In this document: one piece after another, positions 14,251-20,816 of the stretch
Layout of the letters: every line of letters begins with the position of its first letter
How positions within the stretch are numbered: the stretch's first letter is position 1
Made by a program: the position numbers and the translations under genes
Source of the DNA: a virus
Strand: one strand, 5' to 3'
Virus record (IMG/VR): IMGVR_UViG_3300036884_000351
Span: 1 to 20,816 of that record
Length of the DNA: 20,816 nt
Notes under the pieces: model-generated
What the model was told of the DNA's origin: nothing
Seen by the model: only the letters and a program-made list of their open reading frames with translations
Database searches by the model: none

Positions 14251-14862
14251 ATGGAAACTCCAGTATTTGACGCAAGCAGACCGATTGCGATCAACCTGCG
14301 GACTCCGGGCGGTGTGAAGACTGTTCGAGTCCGCTTTCCGTCCGACGACGAATGGATCGGACGCCAGCGCCGCCGCAAGGTCCTGGTCAAGCAGTTGGGG
14401 CGCGGGATCTCCGAGACCACCGTCGCCAATGGTGAGGACGTGGACGCCGTCCTGGTGGCCAAACTCCGCGAGGGCGAAGCCCCGGAGCTCGATGCGTTCG
14501 AGGCGATGAAGGTCGTCGAGCAGTTGAGCCTGGCAGAGGTGGATGACGTGGTTCCGGACGGCGACACGTTCAGGGTCACCCTCCGCGTGCTGGGCGCCAC
14601 CACCGTCCACCTGCTGAAGATGCCTTCGGCCAAGGACGTGTTCGAGTACCGGCGCGGCTTCGCGCGGCTGCTCGACTTGCCGTTTGGCCGGCAGGAGGTC
14701 ACGATCAACATCGGGTCCGCAGCGGCGCTCTACAAGAAGCTCGTTACCACCACAGAGGGGTATGCGGGCGAAGTGCCCATCATCCACCAGGCGGTCGCGG
14801 TGAAGGCGGCTATCGATGCGATGGATACCGCGTTCGCGGAGGACCGCGAGGCAAGTTTTTAG
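14251..14862 (+). CDS. Tail assembly chaperone, G-like
   Basis: The 203-aa product, from ATG 14251 (GAGAGGA upstream), lies between the tail tube and tape measure, the constant place of the G chaperone. It begins METPVFDASRPIAINL and then VKTVRVRFPSDDEWIGRQRRRKVL; the middle is helical. G and its frameshift extension GT coat the tape measure and recruit tube subunits. The last codons read EASF followed by TAG; the T-run there allows a -1 shift into the T-like frame (see 14855-14896), giving a fusion of about 317 aa. The frame is open to 14209, but the ATG at 14251 has the ribosome site. Confidence 0.82.
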   Translation: METPVFDASRPIAINLRTPGGVKTVRVRFPSDDEWIGRQRRRKVLVKQLGRGISETTVANGEDVDAVLVAKLREGEAPELDAFEAMKVVEQLSLAEVDDVVPDGDTFRVTLRVLGATTVHLLKMPSAKDVFEYRRGFARLLDLPFGRQEVTINIGSAAALYKKLVTTTEGYAGEVPIIHQAVAVKAAIDAMDTAFAEDREASF

Positions 14863-14896
14863 CGGGGGACTGGCCGGATGATCCGTCGTTCCGGTT
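14855..14896 (+). promoter_or_regulatory. Probable -1 programmed ribosomal frameshift signal (G/GT)
   Basis: The G-like frame ends AGT TTT TAG. A Phe-tRNA on TTT (14857-14859) can slip back one base and still pair with TTT (14856-14858), after which reading continues TTA GCG GGG in the -1 frame. That frame is open to 15200. A hairpin with stem GGCCGGA/TCCGGTT (14872-14878 with 14890-14896; five Watson-Crick pairs plus two G-U) starts about 10 bases after the T-run, the spacing of a stimulatory structure. The stop codon in the A site adds a pause. Lambda G/GT and P2 E/E' shift in the same direction. Confidence 0.7.
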
Positions 14897-15203
14897 CCTG
14901 GTGCATTGGGCGCTGCGCCGGGAGGAATTGTGCGATCCCGGCTTGTGCCCCGATGCGCCGGAGGAGGACGGCCAGCGCTGCGACCACTGCCCGCTGGACC
15001 GGCTGGACGCCGCCCAGACCACGGAGAGAGGGCTGGTGCTCCGGCGCGCCCTCGACCTGATGGGCGCCCTGAAATTGGGCGTTCACATTGGCCTTGACGA
15101 GATTCGCGGGGATGAGTTCTGCGCAATGCTGATCATCGCCGAGGAGCGGGACCTGCTGGAGCGAGAAAAGGCGCCTACATGGAGGGGAGGCGGTCCTACA
15201 TGA
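14859..15203 (+). CDS. T-like extension of the tail assembly chaperone, made by -1 frameshift
   Basis: This frame (-1 to the G-like gene) encodes 114 aa beginning LAGDWPDDPSFRFLVHWALR, without a good start codon or ribosome site; the first possible start is GTG 14901, which would cut off a well-formed N-terminus. It therefore reads as the T domain of GT. It contains a four-cysteine cluster, CDPGLC then CDHC (C-x4-C-x10-C-x2-C), suggesting a bound metal, and two helices (ERGLVLRRALDLMGAL; DEFCAMLIIAEERDLLERE). The last residues (APTWRGGGPT) look untypical and lie next to the insertion of cargo 2, so the C-terminus may have been altered. Confidence 0.7.
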   Translation, partial: LAGDWPDDPSFRFLVHWALRREELCDPGLCPDAPEEDGQRCDHCPLDRLDAAQTTERGLVLRRALDLMGALKLGVHIGLDEIRGDEFCAMLIIAEERDLLEREKAPTWRGGGPT

Positions 15204-15337
15204 AACTCTGGATTACCAATACCCAACGCGACCAGGCAGGGGCTATTCCGAGGATCAGATCGAACCTTCGGACCGAGACTCGAAAAAGAAGAATGCTCAC
15301 AGATAGTGTTTCGCAGCCACATCAAAGACCGTCTTGA
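15179..15337 (+). pseudogene. Possible interrupted start of a phage gene at the left edge of cargo 2
   Basis: An ATG at 15179 with AAAAGG about 7 bases upstream, and a second in-frame ATG at 15200 that overlaps the T-like stop as ATGA and has GGAGGGGAGG upstream, both look like genuine translation starts. The frame reads MEGRRSYMKLWITNTQ, then becomes a basic, low-quality sequence and ends at 15337, inside the converging ATPase gene. I read it as the 5' end of the next tail gene, cut by the insertion. It may equally be chance; there is no family match. Confidence 0.3.
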
Positions 15338-16367
15338 TAGCTGGAAACAGACCCTGCCAGAGCTTGGCTTTCACGTCATCGCTCAGAACCGAGTCTTTCG
15401 GAACAGACTGGAGGAATTCGCAGAAAAGCCGAGAAAAGGGACGCCACCTCCCCGACTCATCCTCGACCAAAAGACCTCGATTCTTAAGGTTCGCGATGGC
15501 CGGATGGGGGGAGATGCCTCGTGAGGATGAGCTGTTTAGGAGTAACTGCGTCTGTCGACTGTCCAATCGCTCAATCCAGCCCGTGAAATGACTCTGGATG
15601 ATATTCAAAAACTCAAAATCCGTCGCGAGTTCCTGCAATAGCTGCCTGCGTTCAGCCGTTGTGCAGTCTCGGAAACCGCGTCGAAAGACTTCGCGGCCTA
15701 ACCACTGGAGCAGAAACGGGAAGCAGCCCATGACCTCGATGACGAACGAACACTCCCCGCCCGAGAATCGTTTGCCGCTTCGCTCTGACAAGGTGAACAG
15801 CATCTCCGTGGCCTCCGCCTCCTCGAACAACCCAACGTATCGGACTTGGAAAACATTCCACCACACTGGTTCGTCTGGATGAGACTCGTGTTGAGACGGA
15901 TCGATACGGCTTGTCGCGATGATGATCTTATGCCCGGTTGATGCCACGGATCGAATGAAGCGTGCAGACTCTTTATCTGCGACTATGCCGTCAACCTCAT
16001 CAATGAGAATCGTGAGCCGATCCTTTAAAGATTCAAGGAGCCGCAGCACAGAATACAGCCCTTTCTGGCCGGCTTTCGCGGCTCGACTCAACTGGCCGCC
16101 CGCAGACTCAAGTGCAAGGCCGAGGTGTGCGGCAAATCGATCTGGGGACCCGCTCACGTATCCATCGAAATACACAGTGGATGTGCTCGCCGTCGCAAGG
16201 TAGCCCAACTGACGGAGAATGGAACTCTTTCCTATGCGGCTCTCTCCGATGAGGAGTGTACTTTCGCGGCTCGCAACCATCGAGGCGCGTAGCGAGTCCA
16301 TGAGCGCCGAACGACCGAAGAAGTCATCACCGCAGACGGGTGGGCCACACGTGAACGCGTCTTGCAT
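15297..16367 (-). CDS. Lone AAA/STAND-type ATPase with winged-helix domain (cargo 2)
   Basis: From the ATG whose complement ends at 16367 the product has 356 aa; a GTG at 16385 would add six residues. An FFGR box (16-19) precedes Walker A GESRIGKSS (41-49). Walker B is LTILIDEVD (118-126; D123, E124). A sensor-1-like IIIATSR lies at 148-154, and a STAND-like GxxP at GCFP (214-217). Residues 268-322 form a winged helix (HPAIANLKNRGLL, then RPFSRLFCEFLQ). A short helical C-terminus follows, with no obvious effector domain or membrane segment. Such ATPases act as nucleotide switches in prokaryotic conflict systems. Here it is alone, opposite in strand to the whole late operon and lower in GC, so it needs its own promoter and is probably a moron. 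Function is not known; defence or superinfection exclusion is inferred from context only. Confidence 0.85.
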   Translation of the reverse strand: MQDAFTCGPPVCGDDFFGRSALMDSLRASMVASRESTLLIGESRIGKSSILRQLGYLATASTSTVYFDGYVSGSPDRFAAHLGLALESAGGQLSRAAKAGQKGLYSVLRLLESLKDRLTILIDEVDGIVADKESARFIRSVASTGHKIIIATSRIDPSQHESHPDEPVWWNVFQVRYVGLFEEAEATEMLFTLSERSGKRFSGGECSFVIEVMGCFPFLLQWLGREVFRRGFRDCTTAERRQLLQELATDFEFLNIIQSHFTGWIERLDSRQTQLLLNSSSSRGISPHPAIANLKNRGLLVEDESGRWRPFSRLFCEFLQSVPKDSVLSDDVKAKLWQGLFPAIKTVFDVAAKHYL

Positions 16368-16521
16368 AACTCTCTGGTTTACCACGCGGAAGTGTCGCGT
16401 GTCGCTCGGTTGCGCATCGCAGCCGATCCGGCGGCAACTCGCTGGATGATGGATTCACACCGCGCGGAGAAGCACGCTGACCGCCCAGTCTCTTTGAACT
16501 TCTCAGATCCAAGCTCTGAGC
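16368..16521. other. Right junction of cargo 2, upstream of the tape measure gene
   Basis: This stretch must contain the ATPase promoter (- strand), but I see no clear -35/-10 pair. On the + strand a frame open from 16293 to the TAA at 16530-16532 reads like protein near its end: ARLRIAADPAATRWMMDSH, then ADRPVSLNFSDPSSEHGR, overlapping the tape measure start. It may be the displaced 3' end of a phage gene. A perfect inverted repeat CTCAGA/TCTGAG (16502-16507 and 16515-16520) ends one base before the tape measure ATG, and there is no good ribosome site for that gene. Confidence 0.4.
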
Positions 16522-19500
16522 ATGGCCGATAACAACAAGCTCGAACTCGTCGTCGAGGTGGACGTCAACAAGGCGAACGCTTCGATCAAGAGCGTCAATA
16601 CCGGCCTGTCCAGCATGGAGCAGGCGGCATCGAAGGCTGCGCGGGGCGCTTCTGCCGGGATCGACGGGCTCGCCGTCAGCATGGTGAAGGGCGCGACGGC
16701 GGGCAACCTCCTCGCCGACGCTATCAAGAAAGGCATCGAGTGGGCTAAGGACTGGACGCTCGGCGCCGTTCAGATGGCGGCGCACGAGGCGCGCCTCGAA
16801 GCCTCCATGAAGGCGCTGGCCAAGGCGCACGGGGTCTCCGAGAGTGCTGCGACGGCGCAAGCGGAAGCCGTGCGCAAGATCGGCTTCTACGGGGAGGAAG
16901 CCTCCCACACTATCAGTCGTCTGATCATCTCTGACATGGATCTGGCGAAGGGTGTTGGTCTGGCGAAGATGGCCAAGGACGCCGCCGCCATCGAGAATAT
17001 CTCGCCGGGCGAGGCTATGGAGAAGCTGCTCCTGGCAATCGAGTCCGGCACCTCGCGCGGGCTCCGGAGCATGGGGATCTTCGTCGATCTGAATAAGGAT
17101 GTGGACCGGCAGGAGAAGCTCACCGGCAAGACGCTCGACGAAAACGAGGTCAGGCAACTCCGGTACAACGCGGTCATGCGCGAGGGGGCGAAGATTCAAG
17201 GCGCGGCTGCCGCTGCGGCCGGAACCGCAGAGGGGCAGAGCAAGATTCTCGCCCGGGAAGTGATCGAACTGAAGGAGGCGATTGGAGCGGAGTTCCAGGG
17301 GTATCTGAGGTCGTGGGTCGCCAATCTGCGGGATCTCGTGGGCTTCCTGAGAGACAACTCCGACTGGCTGGTGAAGTTCGGGGAAGCGGCGATCTTCGTT
17401 GCCGGCGCGATTGTCACGTACGGCATCATCACGAAGATCGCGGGCATTGCCAGTGCCGTTGAGGGGCTTGCCCTTGCGCTCACCGCGAATCCCATTGCGC
17501 TGCTACTAACCGGTGTCGTGGCGGGCGGCGCGATCATCTGGAAGACCTGGCAGGATACCAAGGCGGGCTTGGACCAGCAGTACGAGGACATGCGCCGCAA
17601 GGGACTCCAGCAGGATCTTCTCAAGGGCAAGCTCAAGCCCGACGACGTAAAGAAGATGGGCTACACGGACGACCAGGTCCGCGAGATCATCTCCGGGAAG
17701 AAGTTGCTGGCGGGCGAGTCGTGGGGCGACTTCAGCGGCGTGGGCCTTCCGAAAATCAAGATCCTGGGCAAGGGCGAACTCTCGGACGACGAGGTTAACC
17801 GGATCGCGACGGAGCGAAAGAAGCGAGGCGAAGCCGAGAAGTCGGCCCAGGAACTCTACATGCGCGCCGTCGAGGAGCGCAAGAGCGCGGAGCATGACCA
17901 GGCGCGTGCCCGCATCGAGGACTCCATGAAGATCATCGAGTCCACGCACTCCGAAACCCAAGCCGCGAGGGAATCGCTGAACGTCGTGCTGCGCTCGATG
18001 GAGGAGCGTGCGGCGGGCATCGCGAAGATTCAAGAGGAAGAGAATCGCGAGATCGCGCAGCGGTCCACGTACACCGACGAAAAGAGCGGCGCCGTTCTGC
18101 ACTTCAAGCTCAACGCCTCCACTCTCGAAACAATCCACAAGGCAACCGCGGAAAGGCTCGCGGCGTTCGACATGAAGTTTAACGAGGAGGAGTCGCGCCG
18201 GATCGAAGCGATGTGGAAGGCGATGGCCGCGCGGCAGCAGAAGCTGGTCGAGCAATTCGTGCTCGAACCGCTGAAGCAGAGCCTCTACGTATGGGAGCAG
18301 GAGTCCCAATGGCAGGACACTATCGACGACCAGGGTCGTTCGGCGGCTATTGCGGCGGTGGATCAACGGAAGAATCTGCAACTGGCCCAACTGGAGTCGG
18401 TGGACGCGCGCACTCTCCAGGACAAGGTCGCGCTGGAGAACGCCAAGACCGCCATCGAAGTCCAGGCCATGAAGGACCGGACCAGGATCGAGCTGGAGGA
18501 GCTCGACGCCCGCACGGAACGCCAGGTGGACGAGGCGAAGAAGGCGGCGATGGCGCAGGGCATTTTCTACGAACCGTATCTCGACCAGATCGGTAACAAG
18601 ATCCGTGAACTGGGCCAGCACGAGAAGGACGCGCTCCAGAAGGCCACCAGCACGGAGATCGACGTTGCTCAGATCAAGGGCGCGACGTCCACGCGCAAAC
18701 TCGTGACGGACCAGTACCAAAGCATCTTCCAATCTCTCAAGCAGCAGGCTGGCGGCGTCTTCGACGCGCTCTTGACCAAGTCGCAGTCGGTGTGGTCGGC
18801 CATCGGGAACTCCCTCAAGACCGCGCTGCTCACCGCCATCAAGGACGTCGTGACCTCGCGCGTAGCGGCGATGCTGATGAACCTGTTCGTCCCCGGCGCG
18901 AACGTCCAGATGCAGCAGGGCGGTATCGGCAAGAGCGCTGGTGGAGGGATCTTCGGCACGCTGGGCGGCATCCTCGGGATCGGTGCGGTTCCGGTGTTCG
19001 CGGGCGGTGCGCCTGGAGGTACGCCTCCGTTCGTTCCCGGCAGCAGTGGCGGCGGTGGGCTTGGGTCCATCCTGCCTCCAATCTTCGGATCGGGAGGGAA
19101 CGTCCTCTTCCCCGGCGCGACGGTGGGCGGGACGCCGCCGTTCGTGCCGTCCTCCTCCGGAGCCGGTGCCGGCATGGGTGCTGCGCCGGCAGCCGGAGGG
19201 ATCTTCTCGAAGGCTGGCTTGGCAAGCATGTTGCCGGGCCTCAAATCGTTCTTCGGATTTGGCGAGAAGGACTGGGTGAACATGGGCGGCGGGCGCATGG
19301 CCACCGGCGGCTGGATTGGCCAGTACGGATCGTTTGGCGACAAGCTCCAGGCTCTCGGCAAATCGGACGCCGCGCTCATGGGTGGCGCCCTGCTGGCGAT
19401 GGACGGTCTTCGGCGCGGTGGCAAGATCGGCGTCGCGGAGACCACAGCGGGCGGCGCGCTGATCGGGTACAAGTTCGGCGGTCCTCTTGGCGCGGCCATC

Positions 19501-20070
19501 GGTGGCATCGCCGGAGCAGTCGCAGGCATCGTGCGGTTGTTCGTGAAGGGCGCTGCGGATAAGGCGAAGGAGAAGATCAAGGCGCTCTACGGGGTCGATA
19601 TCGCGGACAAGGGCGTGTTGAAGCAGATCGTGGATATGACCAAATCCGAGTTCGGTGGCAACATCGACATGGCGATCCGCTCGCCCCAGATCCGCGACCT
19701 GATCCAGTTGTACGCCATGACGACCGGACAGAAGACCACAGGCATGCCCGGTACCGTGACACCCCTGTCGCTGGTAGAGACGGGTGGATCGCTGTTCCAA
19801 TCGCCGCAGTACAACAACGGCACCCCGCTTCCAGCGCTGGGAGGGCTGCCCGGTCTCGACCGGATCGGCGCCGGCACTCCGTCCGGTGGCGGGTTGGTGA
19901 TTCAGCTTGACGGGCCCGCCACGACCGCGTTGCTACAGGGTCAAGCGGTACAGGCCATCACCAACAACCCCCGCCTGGTGCAGAGCGCATCGATGGCCGC
20001 CACGAAATCGAACGCGAACCGGCGCGAGCTCACCAGCCTTCAGTTGAGCCCCGGAACGATTGTCAGTTAG
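16522..20070 (+). CDS. Tail tape measure protein
   Basis: The 1182-aa product is the largest here. It sets tail length, fills the tube and leaves it during infection. The N-terminus (LELVVEVDVNKANASIKSVNTG) has the usual tape measure opening. A hydrophobic stretch from about residue 287 to 340 (FVAGAIVTYGIITKIAGIAS; ANPIALLLTGVVAGGAII) should insert into the host membrane. Long charged coiled-coil segments cover about 425-740 (repeated E, K, R, A). A Gly/Pro-rich region at about 800-920 contains two GGTPPFVP repeats, followed by GGALIGYKFGGPLGAAIGGIAGAVAGIV, a second amphipathic or membrane-active segment near 975-1000. No muramidase or peptidase motif is seen. ATG 16522 lies just beyond the cargo 2 junction; its ribosome site is weak, with a hairpin beside it. 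Confidence 0.93.
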   Translation: MADNNKLELVVEVDVNKANASIKSVNTGLSSMEQAASKAARGASAGIDGLAVSMVKGATAGNLLADAIKKGIEWAKDWTLGAVQMAAHEARLEASMKALAKAHGVSESAATAQAEAVRKIGFYGEEASHTISRLIISDMDLAKGVGLAKMAKDAAAIENISPGEAMEKLLLAIESGTSRGLRSMGIFVDLNKDVDRQEKLTGKTLDENEVRQLRYNAVMREGAKIQGAAAAAAGTAEGQSKILAREVIELKEAIGAEFQGYLRSWVANLRDLVGFLRDNSDWLVKFGEAAIFVAGAIVTYGIITKIAGIASAVEGLALALTANPIALLLTGVVAGGAIIWKTWQDTKAGLDQQYEDMRRKGLQQDLLKGKLKPDDVKKMGYTDDQVREIISGKKLLAGESWGDFSGVGLPKIKILGKGELSDDEVNRIATERKKRGEAEKSAQELYMRAVEERKSAEHDQARARIEDSMKIIESTHSETQAARESLNVVLRSMEERAAGIAKIQEEENREIAQRSTYTDEKSGAVLHFKLNASTLETIHKATAERLAAFDMKFNEEESRRIEAMWKAMAARQQKLVEQFVLEPLKQSLYVWEQESQWQDTIDDQGRSAAIAAVDQRKNLQLAQLESVDARTLQDKVALENAKTAIEVQAMKDRTRIELEELDARTERQVDEAKKAAMAQGIFYEPYLDQIGNKIRELGQHEKDALQKATSTEIDVAQIKGATSTRKLVTDQYQSIFQSLKQQAGGVFDALLTKSQSVWSAIGNSLKTALLTAIKDVVTSRVAAMLMNLFVPGANVQMQQGGIGKSAGGGIFGTLGGILGIGAVPVFAGGAPGGTPPFVPGSSGGGGLGSILPPIFGSGGNVLFPGATVGGTPPFVPSSSGAGAGMGAAPAAGGIFSKAGLASMLPGLKSFFGFGEKDWVNMGGGRMATGGWIGQYGSFGDKLQALGKSDAALMGGALLAMDGLRRGGKIGVAETTAGGALIGYKFGGPLGAAIGGIAGAVAGIVRLFVKGAADKAKEKIKALYGVDIADKGVLKQIVDMTKSEFGGNIDMAIRSPQIRDLIQLYAMTTGQKTTGMPGTVTPLSLVETGGSLFQSPQYNNGTPLPALGGLPGLDRIGAGTPSGGGLVIQLDGPATTALLQGQAVQAITNNPRLVQSASMAATKSNANRRELTSLQLSPGTIVS
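19015..19149 (+). repeat. Duplicated GGTPPFVP-SSG block in the tape measure gene
   Basis: The eight codons for GGTPPFVP occur at 19015-19038 and again at 19126-19149 (residues about 832 and 869), each followed by a Ser/Gly linker (GSSGGGG; SSSGAG) and preceded by a hydrophobic VPVFAGG or NVLFPGA stretch. The DNA of the two copies differs at several third positions, so this is an old duplication rather than a recent slip. It makes a flexible Gly/Pro linker between the coiled coil and the C-terminal part. Confidence 0.7.
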
Positions 20071-20082
20071 CGAAACGCGAAC

Positions 20083-20484
20083 ATGCCTGGCTCCGTCCTC
20101 AATGCGGCACCAGTGACCGTGCTCCCGCTTTCGCTGTGCAAGTCGTTCGTCCATGAGCGGGTGTACCCGCTGGTCGAGAACGAGTACAAGAACGGGGAAT
20201 CGCAGCGGTCGGTGCTGGCGACCAATAGCAGGCGGCGGTGGCGGCAGGCGAAGCGCCTCGCGCCCGCCGCGCTTCTGACGCTTCGGAACTTTTTCGAAGC
20301 GCGGAATGGCGCGACCGAACCGTTCTACTTTTACGACCCCTACGACACCAGCCCAAAGTTCTCCTACGATCCAACTGGCGTGGCAACCGTTGGCCGGTAC
20401 ACCGTCCGGTTCAATGGCGACTGGCAGCAGTCCTGCGGACCTGGAAGGTCGGACGTTCAGATCGAACTGCTCGAACTCGCATAA
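20083..20484 (+). CDS. Minor tail protein, DUF2460/gpM-like
   Basis: The 133-aa product follows the tape measure, where lambda encodes gpM. It has a YPLVENEYKNGESQRSV strand segment, a basic SRRRWRQAKRLAPAALLTLRNFFEA helix, and FYFYDPYDTSP followed by a V-R-F strand. A helix, an aromatic FYFYDPY loop and a final strand pair (DVQIELLEL) are the layout of the small tail-tip ring proteins of the gpM/DUF2460 type. These connect the tube end to the distal tail hub. The start ATG 20083 is 12 bases after the tape measure stop; the ribosome site is poor. Confidence 0.65.
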   Translation: MPGSVLNAAPVTVLPLSLCKSFVHERVYPLVENEYKNGESQRSVLATNSRRRWRQAKRLAPAALLTLRNFFEARNGATEPFYFYDPYDTSPKFSYDPTGVATVGRYTVRFNGDWQQSCGPGRSDVQIELLELA

Positions 20485-20499
20485 CGCAAAGGATCCGTC

Positions 20500-20816
20500 A
20501 TGAAACGTGCTCTTCTTCTGTTGCTGTTCGTGGCTACGGTCGCCAAAGCCACACCGACCCAGATCCGGGATACCGGCTACACCGGCTTCGGCGGCACGCT
20601 GTTCTCCGGCCGGATCACGGTGAGCGCTCCGGATATGACGACCCAGGATGCGCGCACCATCACTCGGTGGGAACAGTCCTATACGATAATGAACGGCATC
20701 ATCTCCGTTGATCTCGAACCCAACGACACGGCCACTCCCGCCGGGACGAGCTACGTTGTGATCTACCGCCCGAGGAGCGGGCTGGCGTGGTCGGAGCGGT
20801 GGGTCGTGCTTACCAG
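20500..20816 (+). CDS. Secreted-type phage structural protein with signal peptide (3' partial)
   Basis: ATG 20500 has AAAGGA upstream, and the frame stays open to the window end (105 codons). The N-terminus MKRALLLLLFVATVAKA is a textbook Sec signal peptide: two basic residues, a nine-residue hydrophobic core, and an AxA-type cleavage site (AKA). The mature part is beta-rich (TGFGGTLFSGRITVSAP, NGIISVDLEPND, GTSYVVIYRPRSG), resembling a small sandwich domain as found in tail tip or fibre proteins. A signal peptide is odd for an internal virion protein. It may be an exported fibre-like or host-envelope protein. The family is not recognised, and the 3' part is outside the window. Confidence 0.7.
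   Translation, partial: MKRALLLLLFVATVAKATPTQIRDTGYTGFGGTLFSGRITVSAPDMTTQDARTITRWEQSYTIMNGIISVDLEPNDTATPAGTSYVVIYRPRSGLAWSERWVVLT

Noticed and set aside
14878-15060. A 60-codon + frame overlapping the T-like gene
   Set aside because: The competing frame has better protein character, is joined to the G-like gene by a slip site and contains an ordered Cys4 motif.
17506-19800. A 764-codon open frame on the - strand opposite the tape measure
   Set aside because: It is the mirror of a GC-rich gene with strong third-position bias. The protein is Arg/His/Leu-rich with no motifs, and the + strand product is a clear tape measure.
16522-20070. A lysin (muramidase or peptidase) domain in the tape measure
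   Set aside because: I saw no catalytic motif; the C-terminal region is Gly/Pro-rich linker, membrane-active segment and ordinary helices.
1-20816. tRNA genes, CRISPR arrays, insertion sequences and att sites
   Set aside because: No cloverleaf-like sequence, no spaced direct repeats, no transposase, and no direct repeats at the edges of either cargo could be found by reading.

Overview
The window is the late (virion assembly) region of a lambda-like siphovirus or prophage from a GC-rich bacterium, broken in two places by unrelated cargo. The phage genes are GC-rich, tightly packed and all on the + strand, with stop-start overlaps and clear Shine-Dalgarno sequences in front of most of them. 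The gene order follows lambda: small terminase (5' end outside the window), GpA-type large terminase, gpW, portal, S49 protease with an in-frame scaffold, decoration protein, major capsid protein, two unassigned small proteins, FII-like connector, tail-completion and tail-terminator candidates, tail tube, tail chaperones G and GT, tape measure, minor tail protein, and an incomplete protein with a signal peptide. No integrase, att site, repressor, lysis gene, tRNA or CRISPR array is visible. The host cannot be named from this sequence; a soil-type high-GC bacterium such as an acidobacterium is only a guess.

Cargo 1 lies at 2533-6502, between gpW and the portal. It is a three-gene operon on the + strand with translational coupling (an 8-base overlap, then ATGA). 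The genes are a DUF4297/Cap4-like PD-(D/E)XK nuclease, a small winged-helix-like middle component, and a Rad50/SMC-like ABC ATPase with coiled coils and a four-cysteine cluster. Content and order match the three-component ABC systems (ABC-3C), which include the Lamassu family (LmuA-LmuC-LmuB; DdmABC in Vibrio cholerae). It is best read as a phage-borne anti-phage or anti-plasmid abortive system. Base composition is visibly less GC-rich than in the flanking phage genes.

Cargo 2 lies at about 15204-16521, between the tail chaperone frameshift gene and the tape measure. It is a single AAA/STAND-type ATPase gene on the - strand, opposed to the late operon, and also lower in GC. Its solitary, inverted position inside a morphogenesis operon is typical of a moron or defence gene; its partner or effector, if any, is not visible. 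Possible remnants of an interrupted phage gene flank it.

Two translational devices are readable in the phage part: an internal start that makes the scaffold from the 3' end of the protease gene (lambda C/Nu3 style), and a probable -1 programmed frameshift at the end of the G-like gene, with a T-run, a stop codon and a downstream hairpin. The most interesting content for follow-up is the Lamassu/ABC-3C operon placed inside the head gene cluster, and the lone inverted ATPase placed inside the tail cluster of the same phage.
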